Under the pieces are notes generated by a model. The model was not told the DNA's origin. It saw nothing but the letters and a program-made list of their open reading frames with translations, and did not search any database. Positions 39,101 through 47,558 of a stretch of 64,000 nucleotides of DNA are shown in pieces. The stretch is taken from contig JACPVR010000011.1 of NCBI GenBank assembly GCA_016197405.1, positions 186,001-250,000 on the forward strand, given 5' to 3'. The stretch's first letter is position 1, and each line of letters opens with the position of its first letter. The position numbers and the translations under genes were made by a program. Source of the DNA: Mycobacterium sp. Lineage in GTDB: Bacteria > Actinomycetota > Actinomycetes > Mycobacteriales > Mycobacteriaceae.

Positions 39101-39766
39101 GACGTCGGGGTTCTGGGCCGTGCCACGGATGAACGGCCGCTCGGGGGACAGTGCCCGGCCGCGATGAGCGCGGATGAGTTCCTCGGGCACCAGAGCCCGC
39201 AGGTCGCCGTCGGAGAGCAGCTCGAAGGTGTTGATCTCGTGGGAGGTCCGGAATCCGTCGAAGAAGTGCACGAACGGTATCCGGGTCGCCAGGGTGGCGG
39301 CCTGGGCCACCAGCGCCAGATCGTGGGCCTCTTGCACCGAGCCGGATCCGAGCAACGCGAATCCGGTCTGCCGCACCGCCATCACGTCGGAATGATCACC
39401 GAATATCGACAATCCCTGTGCCGCAATCGATCGGGCCGCGACGTTGATGACGGCCGAGGTCAGCTCGCCGGCGATCTTGTACATGTTCGGGATCATCAGG
39501 AGCAGACCCTGCGACGAGGTGAAGGTCGTGGTCAGCGCCCCGCTCTGCAACGCTCCGTGCAGGGCGCCGGCCGCACCGCCCTCGCTTTGCATCTCGACGA
39601 CGGTCGGTACGGTTCCCCACACATTGGGCCGCTGCGCGCTCGACCACTCGTCGGCCAGCTCGGCCATCGGCGAGGACGGTGTGATCGGGTAGATGCAGCA
39701 CACTTCGTTGAGCCGGTAGGCCACCGATACCGCGGCCTCGTTACCGTCGGCCACCGCACGTGTCAT
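36194..39766 (-). CDS. nifJ: Pyruvate:ferredoxin (flavodoxin) oxidoreductase
   Basis: A 1190-residue single-chain PFOR of standard length, converting pyruvate and CoA to acetyl-CoA, CO2 and reduced ferredoxin. In order it has the pyruvate-binding domain I (YRLNEVCCIYPITPSSPM), the CoA/transketolase domain II, the gamma-type domain (FFGLGSDGTVSANKNT), a ferredoxin domain with CIQCGNCGFVCP and CTGCGLCVEACP, the extra cluster motif CAGCGE, and the TPP site GGDGWAYDIGSGG...TEVYSNTGGQ. The ATG at 39766 overlaps the upstream stop (ATGA). The enzyme is oxygen-sensitive in most organisms, so a place in a hypoxia island is notable. Confidence 0.95.
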   Translation of the reverse strand: MTRAVADGNEAAVSVAYRLNEVCCIYPITPSSPMAELADEWSSAQRPNVWGTVPTVVEMQSEGGAAGALHGALQSGALTTTFTSSQGLLLMIPNMYKIAGELTSAVINVAARSIAAQGLSIFGDHSDVMAVRQTGFALLGSGSVQEAHDLALVAQAATLATRIPFVHFFDGFRTSHEINTFELLSDGDLRALVPEELIRAHRGRALSPERPFIRGTAQNPDVYFQARETVNPFYARVPAVVEDLMARLGERTGRTMHIVDYSGHPDAERVLVLMGSGAQTVQQTVAALVDRGERVGVVQVRLYRPFPTAAFLDALPASARHIAVLDRTKEPGSIGEPLYLDIVAALAQACDDGTRSQLPFVSGGRYGLSSKEFTPAMVAGVFAELAREKPRRRFTIGIDDDVSHTSLDYDPAFDIESPDTVRAVFFGLGSDGTVSANKNTVKILGSEEGLHAQAYFVYDSKKSGSQTESHLRFGPDPIRAPYLVTAASFIGCHQFRFLDRLDVLARAAPGATLLLNSRLAPEKVWDALPRRVQEQILDKKITLFTVDAAGIAAAAGLPGRVNIVLQTCFFAISGVLPADRAVARIKDAVRKTYGNRGAEVLAGELAAVDGALAGLRHIEVPESVTSTREPEPTVPDSAPAFVRAVTAEMMAGRGNLLPVSALPSDGSYPSGTTAYEKRGISELVAVWDPGSCIQCGNCGFVCPHSVIRSKLYDESELACAPEGFDSAPLNAVGVPNARYSLQVYTQDCTGCGLCVEACPVVVPGTAATKAINLGPAEPRARTDRADIAFFESLPVADRSRVDFGTVRGTQFLEPLFEFSGACAGCGETPYLKLLSQLFGNRLMIANATGCSSIYGGSLPTTPWATGADGRGPAWSNSLFEDNAEFGLGLRLAADVHVALARRRLAELRDAVGAELADAILDAPQQRESELAAQRERVAELRSRLQGLDPGVTADLLSVVDHLIRRSVWIVGGDGWAYDIGSGGLDHVLASGRNVNVLVLDTEVYSNTGGQMSKSTPLGAVAKFAAAGKTVPKKDLALQAIAYGSVYVAKVAMGADPQQTLQAFREAEAYDGPSLVIAYSQCIAHGIDMRLGLDQQYRAVASGHWPLLRYDPLLRDAGANPFLLDSHRPRLPLEDYAYRELRYRALANADPEEADRLLGLAERAIEQRWTVYEEMASRGPQHFHPDARRKR

Positions 39767-41394
39767 GTCGGCTCCCAGAACATCTCGATGGCGTGTACCG
39801 GGCATTGATCTGCGCACACTCCGCAGCCCGTGCACGTGCCGTAGTCGAACCGATATCGTTGTCCGACACCGAGTTTGATGACCGCGTCTTCGGGACAAGA
39901 GCCCAGGCAGCCGTCGCATTCGAAACAGTTCCCACACGACAGGCAGCGCCGCGCCTCATAGGCCGCCTCGGGCTCCGACAGTCCGCCGAGCACCTCGGCG
40001 AAACCGTGGGTGCGCTCCTGCGGCGCCAATTCCGGCTGCCTGCGCTGCGCGGTATCCCCGAAGTACCACACGTGCAGCTTGTCGAATGTGGCCGGCGGGT
40101 GCTTCGGCGGGCGGTGCGCCGACTCGCCCCGCAACCAGGCGTCGATATGGCGTGCGGCTTTCTTCCCGTGACCGACCCCGATGGTCACGGTGCGCTCACC
40201 GGGCACCATATCGCCGCCGGCGAAAACCCCCGGACAGCCGGTCATCAGCGTCGGCGAGACCCGCACACTGCCGTCGGCGTCGAACTGCACCCCCGGCAGT
40301 GTCCGCATGAACGCCGACTCGGTCTGCTGACCCAGCGCCATGATCAGGGTGTCGGCCGCGAGTGTCTCGAAACGCCCGGTCGGCCGCGGATAACCCGAGC
40401 CGTCGAGTTCCATGACTTCGACCTGCAGTTCGGGGCCGTCGAACGCGGTCACGGTCCGCAGCCAGTTGAGTCGGACACCTTCGCGTTCGGCGTCGCGGGC
40501 CTCGGACTCGTGGGCGGGCATCTGTCCGCGGGTGCGCCGGTAGACGATGACCGCATCCTCGGCGCCCAGCCGGCGGGCCACCCGCGCGGCGTCCATCGCG
40601 GTATTACCACCGCCGTACACCGCGACGTGTCTGCCGATCGCCGGGGCGGCGCCGTCGGCGACATCGTGTAGGAAGGACACCGCGTCGAGCATGGTGCCCG
40701 CATCGCGGGCCGGGATGTCGACACGTTTGGCCAGGTGCGCGCCGACCGCGACGAATACCGCGTCGAAACCGCCTTCGTCGCGCTCGGCAGCCAGGTCGGT
40801 GACCTGATGATCACCGGTGAATCGCACGCCCAGGGCCGCGATCCGGTGCAACTCGTCGTCGAGGACGTCGCGGGGCAGCCGGTAACCGGGTATGCCGTAG
40901 CGCATCATCCCGCCCGGTTTGGCGCCGGCGTCGCGCACCTCGACGTCGTGGCCCAGCAGTGCCAGGTGGTAGGCGGCCGACAGCCCGCTGGGACCCGCCC
41001 CGACGACCAGTATCCGTTTTCCGGTGCGGTCGGCCGGTACCTCGAATTTCCAGCCGTGCGCGCGGGCCTGGTCGCCGAGGAAACGCTCCACCGAGTGGAT
41101 CGACACCGCACTGTCGAGATTGGCTCGATTGCAGACGTTCTCACAGGGGTGGTAGCAGACCCGCCCGTGTATCGCGGCGAGCGGATTGTCGGCGACAAGT
41201 CGTCGCCACGCGGCCTCGTAACGGCCCGCGCTGGCATGCGCGAGCCACGCCTGGATGTTCTCCCCGGCTGGGCAACCGGCGTTACACGGCGGCAGCAGAT
41301 CGACGTAGACCGGTTGGCGTCGGCGCACCGGTCCGGCCAGGGAATGCCCGTGGCTCAGGTCCGCGGGCGGTGTCACGTCTTCGGGGTGTGTCAT
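39763..41394 (-). CDS. GltD-like NAD(P)-dependent flavoprotein with ferredoxin domain
   Basis: A 543-residue electron-transfer protein of the glutamate-synthase small-subunit type. The N-terminal Fe-S cysteines are Cys37, Cys41, Cys80, Cys84 and Cys88, the FAD site is VVGAGPSGLSA (from 131), and the NAD(P) site is YGGGNTAMDAARVA. The C-terminus carries CLSCGNCFECDGCLGSCP and CTGCGVCADQCP, a two-cluster ferredoxin module. No glutamate synthase large subunit is nearby. Its fusion-like overlap with PFOR suggests it passes electrons between ferredoxin and NAD(P). The ATG at 41394 overlaps the stop of the GH65 gene (TGATG). Confidence 0.88.
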   Translation of the reverse strand: MTHPEDVTPPADLSHGHSLAGPVRRRQPVYVDLLPPCNAGCPAGENIQAWLAHASAGRYEAAWRRLVADNPLAAIHGRVCYHPCENVCNRANLDSAVSIHSVERFLGDQARAHGWKFEVPADRTGKRILVVGAGPSGLSAAYHLALLGHDVEVRDAGAKPGGMMRYGIPGYRLPRDVLDDELHRIAALGVRFTGDHQVTDLAAERDEGGFDAVFVAVGAHLAKRVDIPARDAGTMLDAVSFLHDVADGAAPAIGRHVAVYGGGNTAMDAARVARRLGAEDAVIVYRRTRGQMPAHESEARDAEREGVRLNWLRTVTAFDGPELQVEVMELDGSGYPRPTGRFETLAADTLIMALGQQTESAFMRTLPGVQFDADGSVRVSPTLMTGCPGVFAGGDMVPGERTVTIGVGHGKKAARHIDAWLRGESAHRPPKHPPATFDKLHVWYFGDTAQRRQPELAPQERTHGFAEVLGGLSEPEAAYEARRCLSCGNCFECDGCLGSCPEDAVIKLGVGQRYRFDYGTCTGCGVCADQCPVHAIEMFWEPT

Positions 41395-44300
41395 CAGCCG
41401 GGGAATCGGACGGTTGATCCGGGTGACAGCTGGATGACGCGACCGTGGCATTCCATCTCGATACCCGGTGCGTCACGCGGGTCGACGCTGATGATCACCC
41501 CTTTACCGCTGACCCGCAGGTGCAGGTGCAGGCCGCGGTAGTGAATCGGTATCGCCAGGACACCAAGGGATTCCGGCCAGTGCGGATCCAGGATGATCCG
41601 ATTCGACCGGGTCTCCAGCCCGGTGAAGCAGCGCTGCATGAGGTCGACCGTGCCCGCCATGGCCGCGAGGTGGATGCCTTCGGAGGTGGTACCGCCCTGG
41701 ATGTCGGCGACATCGGATTCCAGTGCCTGCCGGAAGAACTCCAGTGCTCGGCCGCGGTTGGCCCTGGCCAGAACCCAGGTGTGCACCACACCACTGAGGG
41801 TCGAGCCGTGTGATGTGCGGGCCAGGTAGTAGTCCACCAGCGGCGGAACCTGTTCGGGAGCGAACCGATAGCCCAGCCGGTCCAGTAGCTCGCACAACTC
41901 GGTCGCCGACATCAGATAGAGCAGCATGAGCACATCGGCCTGTTTGGAAGCCTTGTAGCGGTTGACGTCGTCGTTCTCGGCTTCCAGAATCCGATCCAGG
42001 CGCTGGATGTTGCCGTACTGCCTGCGCAGCCGGCCCCAATCCAGTTCCGCCAGTTCACCGTAGCCCTCGAACTGGCTGATGACGCCGTCGTGGAACGGCA
42101 CGTACATACGCAGGCTGACCTCCTCCCAGCGGGCCAGCTCGGCGGTGTGCAATCCGATCGTCTCCAGCAGGTCCAGCCGGTTGGGCAGCGGCAGGAGGTT
42201 CAACGCGTCCAGGGCCCGGGTGATGACCCAGACCGCCATCACGTTGGTGTAGGCGTTGTTGTCGATCCCGTCGTACGGCGCATCCGGGTATCCCGAGTGG
42301 AATTCATCGGGTCCGATGACACCCCGGATGACGTAGCGGCCGCGTTGCTGGTCGTATTCGGCGAGGCTGACGAAGAAGCGGGCGATCTCGGCCAGTAGTT
42401 CGGCGCCGTAGTCGATCAGATAGGCCAGATCGCCGGTGACCTGATAGAACTTCCACGCGTTGTAGGCCACCGCGATACCGATGTGATGGGCCCGGGCGCT
42501 GGCATCGGGATTCCAGTGTCCACTGCGCGGATTGAGGTGCAGCCGTTGGCTTTCCTCGCGGCCGTCGCTACCGGACTGCCAGGGGAACATCGCTCCGGCG
42601 TGGCCTGCCGCGCGGGCGGCGTCCCTGGCCTCGGGCAGCCGCCGGTAGCGGTAGCCCAGCAGGGACCGGGTGATCATCGGGAAGCGCAGGTTCAGGACGG
42701 GGAAGATGAACAGTTCGTCCCAGAAGATGTGGCCGCGGTAGGCCTCGCCGTGCAATCCGCGGGCCGGCACCCCGACATCGAGATCGGCGGTGTTCGGGGA
42801 GACCGTCTGCAGCAGGTGCAGCAGATGTAGCCGCAGGATCCGGAGTTCGTCGGTGAAATCGTCGAGTTCGATGGACAGCCGCTCCCACAGATGAAGCCAG
42901 TCGGTGCGGTGTCCGTCCAGCAGCTCGCCGAACCGGCCGAGCCGGTCCAGCCGGCGCTGTGCTTCGGTACCCGGATCGGACGTCGCGACATCGCGGCCGG
43001 TGAACACCGTGACGATCTTCTCGACCGTGACCGTTTCACCGGCAGACAGCCGCACCGCGATGTCATGACCGACCTCGGTCGCGGTGTGAAACAGCCGATG
43101 GGTGGCCGCCACCGGCTGCCCGTCGCGCCATACGGTGTTGCGCGCCGCCATCGCGATCGGGATGCGCGATTGCGAGGTCTGCGCCGTGAGCAGCACGGAG
43201 TCACCGCAGATTTCCCGCGTATCGACATCGCAGAGGTGCCGGCCGGCCAGATCGCGGTAGCGTTCGACGAGCGAATTGGTGACGCCACCGTCCAGGGTGG
43301 ACCGGATCTCGACGGTTCCCGACCAGTCCTCGGCCGCAATCGTGGTCTCCAGCGCTGCGACGTGCGGTAGGTGCATCGCAACGAACCGGCGTTGGCGCAG
43401 CGTGCTGGTGCGCCCGGCGTCATCGCGGAAGCGCACCTCGCGGGTCAGCACCGCACCACGCAGATCGAGGGTCTGGCGGTAGCACAGCACCTCGACCGCG
43501 TCGATGTCGAACCAGCTGCCGCCGTCGACCCGGAACGACAGGTACAGCCAGTTAGGGAGATTGACCAGGCTTTCGTTGTCGATCTCGGTGCCGGACACAT
43601 CGTCGACGAGCCGGTTGAAGATCCCCGCGCAATAGGTTCCGGGGTAGTGCACCTGCCCGGCCTTGCATTCCGGTGCGGCGCCGCGGGTGGCGAAGTAGCC
43701 GTTTCCTAACGTGCACAGGGCTTCTCGAAGTTTTTCGTTGTGCGGGTCGTAACCGTCGAAGACATATTCCCACGCCTCGTCGGACAACAGGTGCTTGTGG
43801 GCGAGCCACCGGGAACCGCGCAACAGCAGTTCCTGTACCTGGTTGGGGCCCGACAGCCGGAAGTGCGCGGCGGTCCTGCGGTCTCCGTCCTCGTCGTGTC
43901 CGACGACGATGCCGATACCGCCGAACCTGACCGCGTCGAAGGCGTCCTCGTCGGTGAGGTCGTCGCCGATGTAGAGCGGTATCCGGGCGTCGGCGGGGTC
44001 GATGTGTTCGCCGATCCAGGCCAACGTGGTGCCCTTGTCCCAGTCGATGTCGGGTCGCAACTCGACCAACATCCGGCCACTGGTCACCCGCAGGCCTTCA
44101 CGGTGGGCCAGTGCGCTTGTGGCAGAGACGATTGCGCCGACGGACTCCGGTGCGACCTGCCGGTAGTGCACCGCCACCGCGTAGCGCTTGTGCTCGACGT
44201 GTACCCCCGGTACCTGCGCCAGGGTTCGTTCCAGTTCGTCGGCGGCGCGCGCGAGGGTGGGGACGAACGCGGCTGCGGCCTCGTTCTCGTGACGGACGCC

Positions 44301-45050
44301 GTCGGGTCCGGTCAGTTCGAATCCGTGGCTGCCCGCGTACCAGATACCGGGGATATCCACCCGGGCCCGGATGTCGGCGAGATCCCGTCCGCTGAGGATG
44401 GCGACCGGGCATTGTGCGGCAAGGAGTTGCAGGGCTTCGGCCGCACCGTCTACGAGCACCGCCGCATCGGGCTCGGAGACGATCGCCGACAGCGTGCCGT
44501 CGTAATCCAGGAAGACCATCGGATCCCGGGCACCGGTGATACCGACCAGCTGGCCGTAGGACGACAACGCATTCGGCAGTTCCGAGATGTGCTTGTCGCC
44601 GCTGCGGACATTGATATCGGCCAGGTCGCCGACCAGTACGTCGGCGGCGGAGCAGTCATGGTCGATTCCGATGATCAGCGCGAAGCCGCCATCGCGGCCG
44701 GCCGCCGTGCCGGCCGCGGTATCGGTGATGACGACACATCGCTGCGGTCGCACACCGAGCCTGCGGGCGGCATCCAGAAGTGCTGTGGGATCGGGCTTTT
44801 GGGCGGCGCCATGTTCACCGGCCACACCGTCGATGCACACGCCGAACAGTTCGTCGACGCCGGCGGCCTTCAGCTGCCGCGCACAGTTCGGGTCGGCCGC
44901 GCAGACCGCTGCGGCGACGCCGGCACCGCGCAGCTTGCGGGCCAGGGCAACGGTCGCGCTGAACAGCGGGGTACCCCGGCTCAGCGCACCGCCGAGATCG
45001 AACAACACCGCGTCGTGGTGGCGCGGATCGATCGTGACCGGCAGCTTCAT
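41394..45050 (-). CDS. otsB1: HAD/trehalose-phosphatase/GH65 three-domain protein (Rv2006-like)
   Basis: A 1218-residue protein matching the layout of DosR-regulon Rv2006 (OtsB1). Domain 1 (1-165) is a beta-phosphoglucomutase-like HAD in which the usual DxD is DLG (Asp18, Gly20), so it is probably not a phosphatase. Domain 2 (about 175-420) is a trehalose-phosphatase-type HAD with intact DYDGT (Asp182, Asp184) and IGDDLTDEDAF. Domain 3 (about 450-1218) is a GH65 disaccharide phosphorylase with Glu916 in IGPDEFHSG and KQADVLM plus HGSTLS in the phosphate region. The substrate could be trehalose or a related disaccharide. The ATG overlaps the ppsA stop (ATGA). Confidence 0.9.
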   Translation of the reverse strand: MKLPVTIDPRHHDAVLFDLGGALSRGTPLFSATVALARKLRGAGVAAAVCAADPNCARQLKAAGVDELFGVCIDGVAGEHGAAQKPDPTALLDAARRLGVRPQRCVVITDTAAGTAAGRDGGFALIIGIDHDCSAADVLVGDLADINVRSGDKHISELPNALSSYGQLVGITGARDPMVFLDYDGTLSAIVSEPDAAVLVDGAAEALQLLAAQCPVAILSGRDLADIRARVDIPGIWYAGSHGFELTGPDGVRHENEAAAAFVPTLARAADELERTLAQVPGVHVEHKRYAVAVHYRQVAPESVGAIVSATSALAHREGLRVTSGRMLVELRPDIDWDKGTTLAWIGEHIDPADARIPLYIGDDLTDEDAFDAVRFGGIGIVVGHDEDGDRRTAAHFRLSGPNQVQELLLRGSRWLAHKHLLSDEAWEYVFDGYDPHNEKLREALCTLGNGYFATRGAAPECKAGQVHYPGTYCAGIFNRLVDDVSGTEIDNESLVNLPNWLYLSFRVDGGSWFDIDAVEVLCYRQTLDLRGAVLTREVRFRDDAGRTSTLRQRRFVAMHLPHVAALETTIAAEDWSGTVEIRSTLDGGVTNSLVERYRDLAGRHLCDVDTREICGDSVLLTAQTSQSRIPIAMAARNTVWRDGQPVAATHRLFHTATEVGHDIAVRLSAGETVTVEKIVTVFTGRDVATSDPGTEAQRRLDRLGRFGELLDGHRTDWLHLWERLSIELDDFTDELRILRLHLLHLLQTVSPNTADLDVGVPARGLHGEAYRGHIFWDELFIFPVLNLRFPMITRSLLGYRYRRLPEARDAARAAGHAGAMFPWQSGSDGREESQRLHLNPRSGHWNPDASARAHHIGIAVAYNAWKFYQVTGDLAYLIDYGAELLAEIARFFVSLAEYDQQRGRYVIRGVIGPDEFHSGYPDAPYDGIDNNAYTNVMAVWVITRALDALNLLPLPNRLDLLETIGLHTAELARWEEVSLRMYVPFHDGVISQFEGYGELAELDWGRLRRQYGNIQRLDRILEAENDDVNRYKASKQADVLMLLYLMSATELCELLDRLGYRFAPEQVPPLVDYYLARTSHGSTLSGVVHTWVLARANRGRALEFFRQALESDVADIQGGTTSEGIHLAAMAGTVDLMQRCFTGLETRSNRIILDPHWPESLGVLAIPIHYRGLHLHLRVSGKGVIISVDPRDAPGIEMECHGRVIQLSPGSTVRFPG

Positions 45051-47446
45051 GACACCGACGGCGCGAGTTGGCGTTCCAGCTCCAGCACCTGGCGGGTGGT
45101 CTTGACCACCGTGTCCGGATTCAGGCTCATCGATTCGATGCCGACCCGCACCAGGAACTCGGCCATATCCGGGTAGTCCGACGGCGCCTGGCCGCACAGG
45201 CCGGAATGAATACCGTTGCGGCGGCAGCCCTGCACTGCCAGCCGGATCATCTCCTTGACACCGTCATCGCGTTCGTCGTAGTCGAAGGCGACGATCTCGC
45301 TGTCCCGGTCGACCCCGAGGGTCAGCTGCGTGAGGTCATTGGAACCGATCGAGAAACCGTCGAAGCGCTTGGCGAATTCGTCGATGAGGATCACATTGTT
45401 GGGGATCTCGCACATCGCGTACACCTTGAGGCCGTTCTCACCCCGGCGCAGACCCTGATCGGCCATGGTTCCCAGCACCAGGTCGGCTTCGGCGACCCGA
45501 CGTACGAAAGGCAGCATCAGGATGACATTGGTCAGGCCCATGTCCTCGCGAACCCGCCGCATGGCACGACATTCCAGCGCGAAACCCTCGGCATACGCCG
45601 GATGCGCGTAGCGCGACGCGCCCCGGAATCCGAGCATCGGGTTGCTCTCCGACGGTTCGAAGCCCTGCCCGCCCACCAGGCTGGCGTACTCGTTGGTCTT
45701 GAAGTCCGACATCCGGACCACCACCGGTTTGGGCCAGAAGGCGGCGGCGATGGTGCCGATACCCTCGGAGAGTCGCTCGACGAAGAATGTGCCGCCGTCG
45801 GGGTAGCCGCCGATGAGATCGTCGACGACCTGGCGTGCGTCCGGGTCCTCGATCCGTTCCGGGTGCAGCAGGGCCATCGGATGAACCCTGATGTACTCGC
45901 TGATGATGAACTCCATCCGGGCCAGCCCCACACCGTCGTTGGGCAAAAACGACGTCTTGAAGGCAAGGTCGGGGTTGCCCAGGTTGAGCATGATCTGAGT
46001 GCGCGGCCGGGGTAGGTCACCCACCTCGAGGCGATCGGTGTGGAAGCCCACCGCGCCGCGGTACACCCGTCCGGAATCGCCCTCGGCGCACGACACCGTC
46101 ACCATCGCGCCGTCGGGCACCGATGACGTCGCGTCACCGGTTCCCACGACGGCGGGAATGCCGAGTTCGCGGGCGATGATCGACGCATGGCAGGTCCGGC
46201 CGCCACGGTTGGTCACGATTGCCGCCGCGGTCTTCATGACCGGTTCCCAGTCCGGGGTGGTGGTATCGGCAACCAGCACCTCGCCGGGTTCGAATTCGGC
46301 CAACTGGGAAAGGTTTTCGATCCGGCGCGCCGCCCCTGAGGCGATCCGCTCGCCGACCGAACGTCCGGTGGTCAGGATCTCGCCGGGATTTTCCAGAACA
46401 TAGGTTTCCAGCGCCGTCACGCTGTGGGTGGAGGCCACCGTCTCCGGGCGGGCCTGCACGATGTAGAGCTTGCCGTCCAGACCGTCCTTGGCCCATTCGA
46501 TATCCATCGGCCTGCCGTAGTGCGATTCGATGGCGCATGCATAGCCGGCCAGTTCCAGCACCTCGGAATCGGTTAGGCAGAAGCGATTACGGTCAGCGTC
46601 TGGGGTATCGACGTTGCGTGTGGTGTTACCTGCCTCGTCGTCGACCAGGATCATCTTCACGGCCTTGCCGCCCAGCAGGCGGCGCAATACCGCGCGGTGG
46701 CCGGCCAGATAAGTCGGTTTGTGCACGTAGAACTCGTCCGGGTCGACCGCGCCCTGCACCACGTTCTCACCCAACCCGTAGGCGCCGGTGAGGAAAACGG
46801 CGTCACGGAAACCCGATTCGGTGTCCAGGGAGAACATCACCCCCGAGGAGGCGATATCGGAGCGCACCATCTTCATCACCCCGATCGACAGCGCGACCTT
46901 GAAATGATCGAAGCCCTGATCGATGCGGTAGTGGATGGCGCGGTCGGTGAAAAGGCTTGCAAAGCAACGGCGGCAGGTCTCCAACAGCTGCTCGCCGCCG
47001 GTGATGTTGAGATAGGAGTCCTGTTGACCGACGAAGCTGGCGGTCGGCAGATCCTCGGCGGTCGCCGAACTGCGCACCGCAAGCGAAACCTGCGGTCCGT
47101 ACTCCTGCTGCAGTGCCCGGTACCCGGCGAGGATCTGGGCGGCGAGGTCGTCGGGCAGGCCGGCGCTGTACACGATGTCCCGGGCCCGCGCGGCCTTGAC
47201 CGCCAGTGCACCGACGTCATCGGGGTCGAGGCCGTCGAGTACGGCATGCAGGCGTTCCCACGCGCCGGCCTCGTCGAGCATGTGCCGGTAGGCTGCCGCG
47301 GTGATGGCGAAGCCGTGCGGGACACAGACACCGCGGGCCGACAACTTCTGGTACATCTCGCCCAATGACGCGTTCTTGCCGCCGACGAGGGGCACGTCAT
47401 CGATGCCGAAATCCTCGAAGAAGCGGACGTAACAAGCGGTCGTCAT
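45047..47446 (-). CDS. ppsA: Phosphoenolpyruvate synthase
   Basis: A 799-residue PEP synthase that makes PEP from pyruvate and ATP. It has the N-terminal ATP-grasp domain (VPLVGGKNASLGEMY, AVRSSATAEDLP), the swivelling phospho-histidine domain with His420 in GGRTCHASI, and the C-terminal PEP-binding barrel with Cys751 in SGLCGQAPSDYP. The ATG at 47446 has GGAAGG 8 nt upstream. It is first of the coupled run ppsA-otsB1-gltD-like-nifJ-DHOD-like. A DosR-like palindrome starts 61 bp upstream. Together with PFOR it places a pyruvate/PEP/acetyl-CoA switch under hypoxic control. Confidence 0.94.
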   Translation of the reverse strand: MTTACYVRFFEDFGIDDVPLVGGKNASLGEMYQKLSARGVCVPHGFAITAAAYRHMLDEAGAWERLHAVLDGLDPDDVGALAVKAARARDIVYSAGLPDDLAAQILAGYRALQQEYGPQVSLAVRSSATAEDLPTASFVGQQDSYLNITGGEQLLETCRRCFASLFTDRAIHYRIDQGFDHFKVALSIGVMKMVRSDIASSGVMFSLDTESGFRDAVFLTGAYGLGENVVQGAVDPDEFYVHKPTYLAGHRAVLRRLLGGKAVKMILVDDEAGNTTRNVDTPDADRNRFCLTDSEVLELAGYACAIESHYGRPMDIEWAKDGLDGKLYIVQARPETVASTHSVTALETYVLENPGEILTTGRSVGERIASGAARRIENLSQLAEFEPGEVLVADTTTPDWEPVMKTAAAIVTNRGGRTCHASIIARELGIPAVVGTGDATSSVPDGAMVTVSCAEGDSGRVYRGAVGFHTDRLEVGDLPRPRTQIMLNLGNPDLAFKTSFLPNDGVGLARMEFIISEYIRVHPMALLHPERIEDPDARQVVDDLIGGYPDGGTFFVERLSEGIGTIAAAFWPKPVVVRMSDFKTNEYASLVGGQGFEPSESNPMLGFRGASRYAHPAYAEGFALECRAMRRVREDMGLTNVILMLPFVRRVAEADLVLGTMADQGLRRGENGLKVYAMCEIPNNVILIDEFAKRFDGFSIGSNDLTQLTLGVDRDSEIVAFDYDERDDGVKEMIRLAVQGCRRNGIHSGLCGQAPSDYPDMAEFLVRVGIESMSLNPDTVVKTTRQVLELERQLAPSVS

Positions 47447-47506
47447 GATGTGTCCTTCCGCAACGAGCCGGTAGTAAAACTCCCACAGCGCGCTCTTGTG
47501 CAGACA

Positions 47507-47520
47507 GGGTCCAAGGTCAC
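47507..47520. promoter_or_regulatory. Possible DosR box (10/14) upstream of ppsA
   Basis: GGGTCCAAGGTCAC matches 10 of 14 core positions, including both W positions. It is 61 bp before the ppsA ATG, in the 112-bp gap after the acyltransferase gene, so ppsA probably has its own promoter. Confidence 0.45.
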
Positions 47521-47558
47521 TGGTATGCGTGACTGTTCGCATCCGCGAACGGATTCGG

